Source: Bradyrhizobium oligotrophicum S58 | Lineage (GTDB): Bacteria; Pseudomonadota; Alphaproteobacteria; Rhizobiales; Xanthobacteraceae | Reading direction: 5' to 3' | Assembly (NCBI RefSeq): GCF_000344805.1 | Contig: NC_020453.1 | Location: forward strand, 4,001,001 to 4,065,000 | Length of the DNA: 64,000 nucleotides | In this document: piece by piece, positions 27,674-38,493 of the stretch | Position numbering within the stretch: the first letter of the stretch is position 1 | Layout of the letters: every line of letters begins with the position of its first letter | The notes under the pieces: generated by a model | What the model was told of the DNA's origin: nothing | The model's database searches: none | What the model saw: the letters and a program-made list of their open reading frames with translations, nothing else | Translations under genes and position numbers: made by a program

Positions 27674-29581
27674 TTACTGGTTGTTGCCCCCGACCACCTG
27701 CGCAACGGCGGCCTCGTTGATCGTCGTACCGATGTCCTTCTCGAGCTTCATGACATAGGCCGTGCCCTGCTCGTCGGCGAGCGCGCGCTGCAGCGAGTCC
27801 TTCAGCTTCTTGATGTCTTCGGACGCGAGATCGACCTTGGGATCGACGATGTCGGTCACGCGGAATACGATCCACTGCCGTCCACCCTCCGCTTCGGTCT
27901 GGCCGACGCCATCCTTGGCCGTGCGGAACGCCGCCGTGATCGCACCAGCGGGGACGCCGGGAACGGTCGCATCACGCTTGAACGCGCTGGCAGTCTCGAC
28001 CTTGAGACCGAGCGCAGTCGCCTCATCGGCAAGCTTGCCGCCCTCGTTGAGCTTCTTGACCAGGTCGGTGGCCTTGGTGCGCAGTTTGGCCGCGACCTCG
28101 TCGTCGCGCCATTTGGCTGCGACCTGGTCCTTGACCTCGTCGAGGGTGCGGTCGCGTGGCGGGGTGATGCCGAGAACCTCGAACCAGACGTAGCCGCCGC
28201 GGAACGAGATCGGCTCGTTGTCGACGCCGACATCGCTGTTGAAGGCCTGCGCCACGACGTCGAGGCCGAGCGGGATGTTCGGCACCGGCTGGCCGTTCGG
28301 CTGCTTGCCGGACCTGTCGACCGCTTCGACCGCCACGGCATTGAGCCCGAGCTTCTTGGCGGCCTCGGCGACGCTGGCACCGCCGCCGCGCTCGTCTTCC
28401 ATCTTGTCACGCAGCGTGGCGACCTGCGACTTGGCACGGTCGGCCGCGATCTCCTTCTTGATGTCGGCAGCGACGCTCTCATATTCCGGCTGCTGGCCCG
28501 GCTGGATCGCGCTGACCTTCACCAGTGCCACGTTGAACGCGCCCTTGACCGGCTGGCTGACCTCGCCGGTCGGCAGCGAGAACGCCATGTCACCGACGGC
28601 AGGATCGAGGATCGCCGATTTCGTGACCAGCCCGAGATCGAGGTCGGCCGGGTTGAGGTTGCGCTCCTTGGCGAGCTCGTCAAACGTGACTTCACCGGCT
28701 GCGATCCGCGCCCGCGCCGCCTGGGCTTCCTCCATGGTGGGGAAGGTCATCTGCTGGACCTGGCGCTTCTCCGGCGTGCCCATCAGCGCCTTGCGCTGGT
28801 CGAACAGCTTCCTGGCATCCTCGTCCGACACCGTGGTCCACTTGCCGATCTCCTCCGGCGTGACCAAGACAAACGAGATCTTGCGATATTCAGGCGCCTT
28901 GAACTGCGCTTTATGCTCGTCGAAATAGGACGCGAGAACTTCTGGCGAGGGCGCGTCGATGGTGCCGGCCTGCGCGGCGTCGAGCTTGATGTAGTCGACC
29001 GAGCGCTGCTCGTTCTGGAAGCGGCTCAGCGCATCGAGCATCGCGTTGGACGGCTCCAGCCCGGCGGCGATGGTGCCGGTGATCTGCCGCCGCAGCGACT
29101 GCCGACGCTGGTCGGCCAGATAGCGCTGCTCGGTGAAGCCGAAATTGCGGATGATGGCCTGGAAGCGCTGCGGGTCGAACGCGCCGTTCGGGCCCTTGAA
29201 GTTGGGGTCGCTGAGGATCACCCGCATGGTCTCGGCGTCGGATTGGCCAAGACCAAGACGGCGAGCCTGCTCGTCGAGGGCGGCCTCCGCGATCGTCTGC
29301 TGCAGCACCGAGCGATCGAGCCCGAACATCCTGGCCTGGTCCATGGTCAGCGGACGGCCGAGTTGGCGGCCGATCTGCTGCAGCCGGTCGGTGTAGATCT
29401 GGCGGAACTCGTTGATCGAGATCTCGGTACGTCCCACGGTTGCAGCCGTCGACTGCCCGAAGCCGCGGAAGATGTCGGCGATGCCCCAGACGCCGAAACT
29501 GACGATCAGCACGCCCATGACCACCGCCATGATGGTCTTGCCGAGCCAGTTTGATGAGGCCTTGCGTAATCCTCGAAGCAT
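27674..29581 (-). CDS. ppiD: PpiD-like periplasmic folding chaperone (SurA N-terminal/parvulin family)
   Basis: A 635-residue protein with one N-terminal membrane helix (SNWLGKTIMAVVMGVLIVSF), the SurA_N-like region (GRTEISINEFRQIYTDRLQQ; MDQARMFGLDRSVLQQ), a parvulin-like domain in the middle (EAQAARARIAAGEVTFDELA; LDLGLVTKSAILDPAVGDMA), and a long C-terminal helical part. It would be anchored in the inner membrane with its chaperone/isomerase part in the periplasm near the Sec channel. The start is ATG 29581, right before MLRGLRKAS; the frame extends upstream without conserved sequence. In rhizobia it commonly heads the trpD-trpC-moaC run, as here. Confidence 0.93.
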   Translation of the reverse strand: MLRGLRKASSNWLGKTIMAVVMGVLIVSFGVWGIADIFRGFGQSTAATVGRTEISINEFRQIYTDRLQQIGRQLGRPLTMDQARMFGLDRSVLQQTIAEAALDEQARRLGLGQSDAETMRVILSDPNFKGPNGAFDPQRFQAIIRNFGFTEQRYLADQRRQSLRRQITGTIAAGLEPSNAMLDALSRFQNEQRSVDYIKLDAAQAGTIDAPSPEVLASYFDEHKAQFKAPEYRKISFVLVTPEEIGKWTTVSDEDARKLFDQRKALMGTPEKRQVQQMTFPTMEEAQAARARIAAGEVTFDELAKERNLNPADLDLGLVTKSAILDPAVGDMAFSLPTGEVSQPVKGAFNVALVKVSAIQPGQQPEYESVAADIKKEIAADRAKSQVATLRDKMEDERGGGASVAEAAKKLGLNAVAVEAVDRSGKQPNGQPVPNIPLGLDVVAQAFNSDVGVDNEPISFRGGYVWFEVLGITPPRDRTLDEVKDQVAAKWRDDEVAAKLRTKATDLVKKLNEGGKLADEATALGLKVETASAFKRDATVPGVPAGAITAAFRTAKDGVGQTEAEGGRQWIVFRVTDIVDPKVDLASEDIKKLKDSLQRALADEQGTAYVMKLEKDIGTTINEAAVAQVVGGNNQ

Positions 29582-29803
29582 GGGTCCAATCTGTCTGCAG
29601 GAAAAGGGATGAACAGGACGCGCCTTGATGCAGATTCCGCAAAAGGGCGTCACCGATTTGAAACGGCTTATAAAGAGGCAACCGCCCGGTCGCAACCTCG
29701 GCTCTGAGGCGGATTGAAGCGGTGGGAAGGGCGTTCGCGCTCTGGTACTCCTCAAAGGGCTCTGCTAGCCGATGTCCGTCGCAACGTTTGCTGGAATCCC
29801 GCC

Positions 29804-30559
29804 ATGACCGACCGCATCCGGCCCCTGATTGCCGGCAATTGGAAAATGAACGGCCTCAAGGCCTCGGCCGCCGAGTTCGAGGCGATGCTGGCGGGGGCCG
29901 CCGAGGTCACCGCGAAGGCTGATCTCCTGGTGTGCCCGCCGGCGACCCTGCTGGCAGGCTTTGCCGAGAAGGCGCGCGGTACGAAGGCCCTCGCGGTCGG
30001 TGCCCAGGATTGCCACGCCAAGGCGTCGGGCGCCCATACCGGCGACATCGCAGCGGAGATGCTGGCGGATGCCGGCGCGAGCGCCATCATCGTCGGCCAT
30101 TCTGAGCGGCGCGCCGACCATGGCGAAAGCGATATCGTGGTGCACCAGAAGGCCGAAGCCGTGTGGCGCGCCGGACTGGTCGCCATCGTCTGCGTCGGCG
30201 AGACCCAGCAGCAGCGCGACGCCGGGCAGACCTTGGACATCCTGCGCGGCCAGTTGAACCTCAGTCTGCCGCAGGGGTCGCGGGCCGACAACCTCATCGT
30301 GGCCTATGAGCCGGTCTGGGCGATCGGCACTGGACTCACGCCGACCACCAGAGATGTCGAGCAGATCCATGCGTTTATCAGGCAATTGCTGATCGAGCGC
30401 TTCAACGGCGAGGGGGCGCGGATGCGCATCCTCTATGGTGGCTCGGTCAAGCCTTCCAACGCCGCCGAGCTGATGGCGGTCGCGAACGTCAACGGCGCAC
30501 TCGTGGGCGGCGCCAGCCTCAAGGCGGGGGATTTTCTCGCAATTGCGAAAGGGTGTTGA
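29804..30559 (+). CDS. tpiA: Triosephosphate isomerase
   Basis: A 251-residue TIM. Catalytic residues are visible: Lys14 in AGNWKMNG, His in [12 protein letters not shown] and Glu in [12 protein letters not shown]; the phosphate loop [11 protein letters not shown] is also present. It interconverts DHAP and glyceraldehyde 3-phosphate. The start is ATG 29804; the frame continues upstream without conserved residues. It is divergent from the ppiD-like gene and is followed by convergent GNAT and XRE genes, which separate it from secG and pyrG. Confidence 0.97.
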   Translation: MTDRIRPLIAGNWKMNGLKASAAEFEAMLAGAAEVTAKADLLVCPPATLLAGFAEKARGTKALAVGAQDCHAKASGAHTGDIAAEMLADAGASAIIVGHSERRADHGESDIVVHQKAEAVWRAGLVAIVCVGETQQQRDAGQTLDILRGQLNLSLPQGSRADNLIVAYEPVWAIGTGLTPTTRDVEQIHAFIRQLLIERFNGEGARMRILYGGSVKPSNAAELMAVANVNGALVGGASLKAGDFLAIAKGC

Positions 30560-30606
30560 AGGCGGTTGTTGAAAGACGGTCTGAGCAAAGCGTGCCAACG
30601 CGCGCT

Positions 30607-31134
30607 TCAGGCCGTCTCTCCGATCCGCTTCCAATAGATCTTCGTGCCGGTGAGGCCGCCATGCGGCTTCAAGGCGTAGTCCGGGATGATGCCGGTGAGC
30701 TGGAAGCCGAGGCCTTCATAGAGCTCTGAGGCGCCGCCATCGACGGCGGTATCGAGCACCAGCATCGTGCGCCCGTGCTGGCGGGCAAGGCCTTCCGCGG
30801 CACGCAGCAGTGCGGTGGCGACTCCCCGTTTGCGGTGGCTGACGCGCGTCATCATCTTCGCGATCTCGGCGCGATGCGGCTGGTTCGGCGGCAATTTCAG
30901 CAGCAACGTCACCGTGGCGATCACATCCTGGCCGTCATAGGCGCCGAGCACGATCCGCTCGCCCCGCTCGGCCGATGCAAGCGAGGCGTGCCAGAACTCG
31001 TCCGCGTCCTCCGGGGAGAGCGGATGCATGAAGCTGACCGAGCCGCCATTCGCCACCGTCTCGATCAGCATCGCGGTCAGCGCGGCCCGGATCGGAGGCG
31101 TGTCGGTCAGGGCTGCGATTCGAATCGGGGACAT
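30607..31134 (-). CDS. GNAT-family N-acetyltransferase
   Basis: A 175-residue GNAT protein. The acetyl-CoA motif is VSHRKRGVATALLRAAEGLA, followed by RTMLVLDTAVDGGASELYEG and a C-terminal LGFQLTGIIPDYALKPHGGL. The substrate is unknown. Its ATG at 31134 comes two bases after the stop of the XRE-cupin gene, so translation is coupled and the regulator probably controls it. Confidence 0.9.
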   Translation of the reverse strand: MSPIRIAALTDTPPIRAALTAMLIETVANGGSVSFMHPLSPEDADEFWHASLASAERGERIVLGAYDGQDVIATVTLLLKLPPNQPHRAEIAKMMTRVSHRKRGVATALLRAAEGLARQHGRTMLVLDTAVDGGASELYEGLGFQLTGIIPDYALKPHGGLTGTKIYWKRIGETA

Positions 31135-31136
31135 TC

Positions 31137-31703
31137 TCAACTCCGGGCAAGCGCCACGACGTAGACGCAGGGTGCGTCGGTCTCGTTGGCAAAGGTGGTG
31201 TCGATCGGCGGGCCGAAGCCGAGGCAGTCGCCGGGGCCGAGCACGTGGCGTTCCGCGCCTTCCGTGATGCTCAGTTGTCCGCTCTGTACCCAGACGAGCT
31301 GGCGGATGTGGATGTAGGAGGAGGCCGGCAAGGTCACGCTGCGCCGGGCGGGCATCTCGACGGTGACCAGCTCGATCGGGTGATCCGGCCTGAGAAAGAC
31401 CTGGCGCCTGAGGTAACCGGTGTCGGGGTCGCGCCACACCGGCTGCCCGGCCGCTTTGGACAAGCGTTCCGACTGCGCTTCGGCGCGCAGCATCAGGCCG
31501 GCCAGCGTGAGATCGAAGGCACTCGCCAGCTTGACCAGCACGACCGCGGTTGGGCTGACCTCGGCGCGCTCGATCTTGCTGATCGTGGCCTTCGACACGC
31601 CAGAGCGTTCGGCGAGGTCGGCCAGGGACCAGCCACGGCTGTCCCGTTCCAGAAGCAGGCGTCGGGCGAGCCGTTGACTGAAATCGTCCACAATTAGATC
31701 CAT
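31137..31703 (-). CDS. XRE-family regulator with C-terminal cupin domain
   Basis: A 188-residue protein. Residues about 10-68 are a Cro/cI-type HTH (LADLAERSGVSKATISKIER; VSPTAVVLVKLASAFDLTLA). Residues about 100-185 form a small cupin sensor (IHIRQLVWVQSGQLSITEG; HVLGPGDCLGFGPPIDTTF). Such proteins usually repress a neighbouring gene in response to a small molecule. The acetyltransferase gene follows directly and is the likely target. A short inverted repeat lies five bases upstream of the start. Confidence 0.93.
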   Translation of the reverse strand: MDLIVDDFSQRLARRLLLERDSRGWSLADLAERSGVSKATISKIERAEVSPTAVVLVKLASAFDLTLAGLMLRAEAQSERLSKAAGQPVWRDPDTGYLRRQVFLRPDHPIELVTVEMPARRSVTLPASSYIHIRQLVWVQSGQLSITEGAERHVLGPGDCLGFGPPIDTTFANETDAPCVYVVALARS

Positions 31704-31708
31704 TCGTC

Positions 31709-31720
31709 TCTAATAATAGA
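31709..31720 (-). promoter_or_regulatory. Candidate operator of the XRE-cupin gene
   Basis: The inverted repeat tcta-N4-taga (tctaataataga) sits between 6 and 17 bases upstream of the XRE start, in a short A/T-rich patch. Its place suits autorepression; the match is short, so it is only a candidate. Confidence 0.35.
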
Positions 31721-31855
31721 AATCGGATTGTCCGGCAAGTCCCGGCGCTGAACGTCGCGACGGGCGCTTGTGCGGAGTGTGGCTGCGATTATCTGCGGGG
31801 TGGCGTTGCCCGACATGATCGTGTAACACCGCGCAAATTTCCGAATAGCCCGCGA

Positions 31856-31898
31856 AGCCCTCGCGATCCCGACCTTCCGGTCGGGTCTGGCGAGGGCT
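31856..31898 (+). promoter_or_regulatory. Strong hairpin in the secG leader
   Basis: The bases agccctcgc (31856-31864) pair perfectly with gcgagggct (31890-31898), and inside them cccgacc (31868-31874) pairs with ggtcggg (31879-31885) around a ttcc loop. It ends six bases before the secG ribosome site GGAAGG (31905-31910). It may be an upstream terminator without a good T-run or a 5' UTR structure. Confidence 0.75.
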
Positions 31899-31915
31899 TG
31901 TGACGGAAGGTCACC

Positions 31916-32299
31916 ATGCAGACTGTCTTGATCGTCATTCACCTCATGATCGTCACCGTTCTGATCGGTGCGGTGCTGTTGCAGAAATCCGAGGGCGGCG
32001 GCCTTGGCATGGGCGGAGGCGCCGGCTTCATGTCGAGCCGCGGCACGGCCAACCTGCTGACGCGCACCACCGCGATCCTGGCGGTCGGCTTCTTCCTCAC
32101 CAGCCTGGCGCTGACCTGGTTGGCCGGCTACGACCGCAAGCCGACATCGATTCTCGGCAACACGCCCGGTCAGACGCAGTCGGGCGGAGCGACCCCGGTG
32201 GCGCCGACCAGCGGCGGTGTGCTCGACCAGTTGAAGAAGGCCGACGAGCAGCAGGCTCCCGCGGCTCCGGCCGCGCCGCAGGCCCCGCAATCGCAATAA
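31916..32299 (+). CDS. secG: Protein translocase subunit SecG
   Basis: A 127-residue SecG. Two membrane helices are seen (VLIVIHLMIVTVLIGAVLLQ and TTAILAVGFFLTSLALTWLA), joined by the conserved KSEGGGLGMGGGAGFMSSRG loop. An Ala/Pro/Gln-rich cytoplasmic tail ends the protein, as in other alphaproteobacteria. It assists SecYE in export across the inner membrane. The ribosome site GGAAGG is five bases before ATG 31916. It precedes pyrG, a common rhizobial order. Confidence 0.95.
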   Translation: MQTVLIVIHLMIVTVLIGAVLLQKSEGGGLGMGGGAGFMSSRGTANLLTRTTAILAVGFFLTSLALTWLAGYDRKPTSILGNTPGQTQSGGATPVAPTSGGVLDQLKKADEQQAPAAPAAPQAPQSQ

Positions 32300-32311
32300 A
32301 GCGGGGAAGCC

Positions 32312-32339
32312 ATGCAGGAAAGCAATTGGCTTCCTGCAT
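32312..32339 (+). terminator. Hairpin between secG and pyrG
   Basis: The stem atgcaggaa (32312-32320) pairs with ttcctgcat (32331-32339) around a 10-base loop, 13 bases after the secG stop. A competing pairing exists (ggaagcc/ggcttcc). No T-run follows, so it may pause or stabilise rather than fully terminate. Confidence 0.55.
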
Positions 32340-32460
32340 CATGAGACGGTCTCAAGTCCCTGAGGCCATTCATATTTCGACGTCACCCACAGGCCCGCGA
32401 CAACGTTGCGGGCTGCAAGCGATTCGTTTTGGCGAATCGAGCGCGCGGCATTAAAGGTAG

Positions 32461-34098
<1,638 letters not shown>

Positions 34099-34134
34099 GC
34101 CGGCCCACGATACTGATGCCCCGACCGCGGCGGC

Positions 34135-34803
34135 TCAGGCAAGCGTGACGCACTCCTCGCTGGCGCGGTGCTCCTTCGCGGCGGGGGAGCCGTCCGCATC
34201 AACCGCCGGCGCGGCGTCGCGCGTCAGCAGCCTGTATTGCGGCCGTCGCGTCAGCCGGTAGACCGCGGCCGGCGGCACGTTGAGGAGCGCGCGATCCACC
34301 AGCGTGGCGCGCAGGCCGAGCCGGTCGAGGATCGGCCGCGGCACCGGGCAGCGCATCCCGTAGGTGAATTGATAGAAGGTGCCGCCGGGGCGCATATAGC
34401 TGAACGCGCCGCCGACGATCGAGATGATCTTGCGCGGCGACATGTTGAGCAGCGGCAGCCCGCTGATCACCGCGCCGACGGGCGTGCCCTGGTAGAGCTG
34501 CGCCGACCCCAATCGCGCCGCATCCATCCACAGCACGCGTGCGCCGGGAAAGCGAATCTGCAGCAGCCGCATGAAATCGGAGCCGTACTCGATCAAAGTG
34601 AGATCCCGCTGGCGCACGCCGCGCTTCAGCAGCTGGTAGGTGAAGGCGCCCGTTCCCGGACCCAGCTCCAGGACCGGGCCCGTGTCGGCGGTGATGTCCC
34701 GCGTGATCAGTTCGGCGAGCGCGGTGCCCGAGGGTGCGATGGCGCCGACGCGGCGCGGCGCCGCCATCCACGCCGTGAAGAACGAGAGGAAGTCGTGTGA
34801 CAT
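34135..34803 (-). CDS. PmtA-like phospholipid N-methyltransferase family protein
   Basis: A 222-residue SAM-dependent methyltransferase. Motif I is VLELGPGTGAFTYQLL, with LTLIEYGSDFMRLLQIRFPG and the GLPLLNMSPRKI segment after it. The pattern FFTAWMAAPRRVGAIAPSG at the N-terminus is characteristic of the rhizobial PmtA/rRNA-methylase-like phospholipid methyltransferase group. It may methylate phosphatidylethanolamine. ATG 34803 is chosen because GGGA lies six bases upstream; ATG 34809 and TTG 34818 are in frame. It lies next to a two-component system on the same strand. Confidence 0.8.
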   Translation of the reverse strand: MSHDFLSFFTAWMAAPRRVGAIAPSGTALAELITRDITADTGPVLELGPGTGAFTYQLLKRGVRQRDLTLIEYGSDFMRLLQIRFPGARVLWMDAARLGSAQLYQGTPVGAVISGLPLLNMSPRKIISIVGGAFSYMRPGGTFYQFTYGMRCPVPRPILDRLGLRATLVDRALLNVPPAAVYRLTRRPQYRLLTRDAAPAVDADGSPAAKEHRASEECVTLA

Positions 34804-34903
34804 TGGCATTCCCAGCAATTTGTCATGGCGCCTCGGCTCGATCGCGAAGCGTGCTCGCTTTTTTGCGGGGGTTGCGTTGCGACAACATTGCGCGATTTGC
34901 GCG

Positions 34904-36283
34904 TCACTGCACGAACGGGGCCGGCGGTAGCGCCAGGCGGAAGCAGGCGCCGCCGTTCGACCGATCGAGCACGGCGACGTGCCCGCCGTGCAGCCTTGCG
35001 ATCTCTCTGACCATGTTGAGGCCGAGGCCGGCGCCGCGATCGAGCGACGTCAGACGATAGAACGGATCGAAGATCCTGTTACGTTCGCTCGGAGGAATGC
35101 CGTCGCCGTCGTCGGTGACGTCGATCGTCGCGGCCGAGCCGATATGGATGGTGATGGTGCCGCGGCGGCCGCCATGCTGGATGGCGTTCTGCACCAGATT
35201 GGTCAGCGCGCGCTCGAGCGCGGCGCGGTCGCCGAGCGTTTCGGTGCGGTCGGACGCCGTATCGAGCGACAGCTCGTAGCCCGCGGCGATGGCAAGCGGC
35301 GCGAGGTCCGCCGCGACGGTCTGCGCCACCGCGACGAGATCGACGCGCACGAACGGATGACGGCATTGGTCGAAGCGCTGAATGTCGAGCAGCTGCTCGG
35401 CCAGCGTGGCAAGCCGCGCCGAATCTTCGAGCAGCCGAATTTTGTCGGGACCTGCCGGCAGCGATTCCAATCGCGTGTTGAGGATCGCGATCGGCGTGCG
35501 CAGCTCGTGCGCCGCATCGGCAACGAAGCGCTGGTGACGCGAATAGCCGTCATCGAGCCGCTTCAGCGCGTCGTTGACGGCGGTCACCAGCGGGGCGACT
35601 TCGAGCGGCAGGTGATCCGCGGACAGCCGGCTGCCGTGCTGCCGGAAATCGATCCGGCGGGCTTCCTCGGCCGTGGTGTCGATGCCGGCGAAGGCGCGCC
35701 TGATCACCATCGGCGTCGCGAAAAAGGTCACGGCGGCCATCAGCAACAGGCCGGGTAGGGTGACGGCGAAGAAGGTCAGGGAGGCCGCGAACAGCGCCCT
35801 GATGCCGGACAGGCGCCCCTGCGTGGCGGTGATGATCTGGACGTTGCCGATTTCGGTGTCGACGCGCTTCATGCGCGCCGGGGATTTGCGCGGATCGTCC
35901 TCGAACATCTGCCAGCCAAGCCGCGCCTGGCTGATATCGTCGAGCGCGCCGCCGATCTTCGTGAACGCGTCCGGCACCTTGCCTTCGGAGAGCGTTTGGC
36001 CCTGCCGGTCCCGCACGAGGAACCAGAGGTCGGGCGTTTCGTCGCGCAGCTGTTTCAGCTCCGCGGTCGGGCGCAGCGCCAGTCCGCCGTTGCCGTCACG
36101 TCCGAGTGACCCCCGCACGACATCCATCACGCGATCCTCGTCGCGTTCGAGGATCGGTAGCCCACCGGCCCACAGCGTGCCGACCACGAGCGCGATGACG
36201 GCGAACAGCAGTGCGGCCTGCAGCATCACCAGCCGCCAGGTCAATTTCGAGCGCAGGCAATAGTGATCGGCTGTGGCGCTCAT
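34904..36283 (-). CDS. Sensor histidine kinase
   Basis: A 459-residue membrane kinase. TM1 is near residues 20-40 (LQAALLFAVIALVVGTLWAG), then a periplasmic sensor of about 130 residues, TM2 near 190 (TFFAVTLPGLLLMAAVTFFA), a HAMP-like linker, the H-box with phosphorylated His in FVADAAHELRTPIAIL, the N-box NLVQNAIQHGG, and G-boxes DDGDGIPPSER and GAGLGLNMVREIA. The start ATG 36283 overlaps the response-regulator stop (ATGA), so the two are translated together. The signal is unknown; no clear target gene adjoins it. Confidence 0.95.
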   Translation of the reverse strand: MSATADHYCLRSKLTWRLVMLQAALLFAVIALVVGTLWAGGLPILERDEDRVMDVVRGSLGRDGNGGLALRPTAELKQLRDETPDLWFLVRDRQGQTLSEGKVPDAFTKIGGALDDISQARLGWQMFEDDPRKSPARMKRVDTEIGNVQIITATQGRLSGIRALFAASLTFFAVTLPGLLLMAAVTFFATPMVIRRAFAGIDTTAEEARRIDFRQHGSRLSADHLPLEVAPLVTAVNDALKRLDDGYSRHQRFVADAAHELRTPIAILNTRLESLPAGPDKIRLLEDSARLATLAEQLLDIQRFDQCRHPFVRVDLVAVAQTVAADLAPLAIAAGYELSLDTASDRTETLGDRAALERALTNLVQNAIQHGGRRGTITIHIGSAATIDVTDDGDGIPPSERNRIFDPFYRLTSLDRGAGLGLNMVREIARLHGGHVAVLDRSNGGACFRLALPPAPFVQ

Positions 36284-36954
36284 GGCACCTGCTTCAGCAG
36301 GTAGCCGACGCCGCGGATGCTGTGGATCTCGACGCCGCCATCGGCATCGGCAAGCTTGCGCCGCAGCCGCGAGACGTGCGCATCCAGCGCGTTCGACTGG
36401 ATCTCGTCGTCGAAATTGTAGACCGCTTCCTCCAGGGTCGCGCGCAGCACGGTGCGGCCCATGCGCCGCAGCAGCGTCTCCAGCACCAGGAGCTCGCGCC
36501 GCGGCAGCTCGAGCGGGCGGCCGTCGACGCTGGCCTCGCGATGAGCGCAATCGAACGCGACGCGGCCGGCCTTGATGATGTCGAGCTGCAGGCCGGCGGG
36601 GCGGCGCAGCACGGCGCGCAGCCGCGCCATCAGTTCCGCAACGGCGAACGGCTTTGCCAGATAGTCGTCGGCGCCCTTGTCGAGGCCGGCGATGCGGTCG
36701 GCAAGATCGCCGCGCGCGGTCAGCACGATGATCGGGACGCCATCGGCCTTGGCGCGCAGTTTCGGAATCAACGCCAGGCCGTCGCCGTCGGGAAGCTGGC
36801 GGTCGAGCAGGACCGCGCCGTGGACGTCGGCGCAGATCGCCTCCTCGGCCTCGGCCAGGCTCGGCACATGGTCGACCACCATGTCAAAGCCCTTCAGCGC
36901 CTGCGACAGCGCCGCCGCCATTTCGGCCTCGTCTTCCACCAGCAAGATCCGCAT
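36280..36954 (-). CDS. OmpR/PhoP-family response regulator
   Basis: A 224-residue response regulator. The receiver domain starts MRILLVEDEAEMAAAL, with phospho-acceptor Asp51 in LLDRQLPDG, Thr in VLTARG and Lys in YLAKPF. The C-terminal winged HTH of OmpR type (PLELPRRELLVLETLLRRMG; SNALDAHVSRLRRKLA; IRGVGYLLKQV) binds DNA. It precedes and overlaps the histidine kinase gene by four bases. The start is ATG 36954. Confidence 0.96.
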   Translation of the reverse strand: MRILLVEDEAEMAAALSQALKGFDMVVDHVPSLAEAEEAICADVHGAVLLDRQLPDGDGLALIPKLRAKADGVPIIVLTARGDLADRIAGLDKGADDYLAKPFAVAELMARLRAVLRRPAGLQLDIIKAGRVAFDCAHREASVDGRPLELPRRELLVLETLLRRMGRTVLRATLEEAVYNFDDEIQSNALDAHVSRLRRKLADADGGVEIHSIRGVGYLLKQVP

Positions 36955-37185
36955 GTCCTCGATATCCCAGGTCCTGGAACGGCCGCGTCTCGTGTCGTCG
37001 AGCTCGAGTCCGATGCCGCATCGGGCATGCGTTCGGAAAGAGGGTTCTAGGGCCAATAACATTGCAGCAACATTGCGAGAATGGCCCGGCCGTGGGGAAC
37101 AAGGGTGCCATGTTGTTGCCCCCTCAAGACATCCTGAAAACGGCTCGCTATAACCCGCAGCACAACAATCCGGGGAGGACCGCCA

Positions 37186-37512
37186 ATGATCTACGAGAGC
37201 CGCATCTATCGCTGCATTCCCGGCCGGCTGCCGGCGCTGCTCAAGCGCTTCGAAAACACCACGCTGAAGCTCTGGGAGAAGCACGGCATCCGCCCGGTCG
37301 GCTTCTTCACCACCCTGATCGGCGAATCCAACCAGGACCTGACCTATTTCATCGCCTGGGAATCGCTCGCCGAGCGCGAGACCAAATGGACGGCGTTCAT
37401 GACCAATCCGGACTGGATCGCCGCGCGTGCCAAGAGCGAGGAGGACGGCCAGATCGTCGCCAACATCACCAGCCAGTTCCTGGTGCCGACGGCGTTCTCG
37501 GCGTTGAAATAG
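37186..37512 (+). CDS. NIPSNAP family protein
   Basis: A 108-residue protein of the ferredoxin-like NIPSNAP family: IYESRIYRCIPGRLPALLKR at the start, LWEKHGIRPVGFFTTLIGES, and LTYFIAWESLAERETKWTAF with NPDWIAARAKSE. The biochemical role of bacterial members is not settled. A GGGGAGGA ribosome site precedes ATG 37186. It is about 120 bases upstream of kdsA on the same strand and could be co-transcribed. Confidence 0.9.
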   Translation: MIYESRIYRCIPGRLPALLKRFENTTLKLWEKHGIRPVGFFTTLIGESNQDLTYFIAWESLAERETKWTAFMTNPDWIAARAKSEEDGQIVANITSQFLVPTAFSALK

Positions 37513-37629
37513 AGCCCGGGGAGGGGCGGGGATGACCGGTCCCCGCAACCCTGCTATTCGCAGGCAAACGCCGGTTGATCCGGCAGCCGGCGCTGGGCCA
37601 TGGTCGCGCGCTCTCATGAGGATGATGTC

Positions 37630-38493
37630 GTGAACGCTTCGATCTCTGCCGCACCGGTCGTCACGCTCGGCTCCGTCAAGTTTGGCAATCAGCTGCCGCT
37701 CGCGGTCATCGCCGGTCCCTGCCAGCTCGAGAGCCGGGCCCATGCGCTCGAGGTCGCCTCGGCGCTGAAGGAGATCGCGACGCGGCTGAACATCGGCCTC
37801 GTCTACAAGACCTCGTTCGACAAGGCCAACCGCAGCAGCGGCTCGGCCGCGCGCGGCCTCGGGCTTGCGCAGTCGCTGCCGATCTTCGCCGAGATCCGTT
37901 CCTCGTTCGGCCTGCCGGTGCTGACCGACGTCCACGACGCCAGCCAGTGCGCCGAGGTCGCGCAGGCGGTCGACATCCTGCAGATCCCGGCCTTCCTGTG
38001 CCGGCAGACCGATCTGCTGCTCGCGGCTGCCGCGACCGGCAAGGTCGTGAACGTCAAGAAGGGCCAGTTCCTGGCGCCCTGGGACATGGCGAATGTCGTC
38101 GCCAAGATCACGAGCGCCGGCAATCCCAACGTGCTGGTCACCGAGCGCGGCGTCTCGTTCGGCTACAACACCTTGGTCTCGGACATGCGGGCGCTGCCGA
38201 TCATGGCGCGCACCACCGGCGCGCCGGTCGTCTTCGACGCCACGCATTCGGTGCAGCAGCCGGGCGGGAAGGGGACGTCGTCGGGCGGCGAGCGCGAGTT
38301 CGTGCCAGTGCTGGCACGCGCAGCGGTGGCCGTCGGCGTTGCCGGCGTGTTCATCGAGACGCATCCGGATCCCGATCATGCGCCCTCCGACGGACCGAAC
38401 ATGGTGCCGCTCGCGCAGTTCGAGGGTCTCTTGCGTACGCTGATGGCGTTCGATGCGCTCGCCAAGGGGCAGACGGCGGCCGCTCCGCGCTGA
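37630..38493 (+). CDS. kdsA: 3-deoxy-8-phosphooctulonate synthase
   Basis: A 287-residue KDO-8-phosphate synthase, condensing arabinose 5-phosphate and PEP for lipopolysaccharide. Seen: [82 protein letters not shown], and [13 protein letters not shown]. The start is taken as GTG 37630 (NASISAAPV), with GAGG eight bases upstream; an ATG at 37600 is in frame and would add ten residues. Its stop overlaps the MFS gene start (TGATG). Confidence 0.95.
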   Translation: MNASISAAPVVTLGSVKFGNQLPLAVIAGPCQLESRAHALEVASALKEIATRLNIGLVYKTSFDKANRSSGSAARGLGLAQSLPIFAEIRSSFGLPVLTDVHDASQCAEVAQAVDILQIPAFLCRQTDLLLAAAATGKVVNVKKGQFLAPWDMANVVAKITSAGNPNVLVTERGVSFGYNTLVSDMRALPIMARTTGAPVVFDATHSVQQPGGKGTSSGGEREFVPVLARAAVAVGVAGVFIETHPDPDHAPSDGPNMVPLAQFEGLLRTLMAFDALAKGQTAAAPR

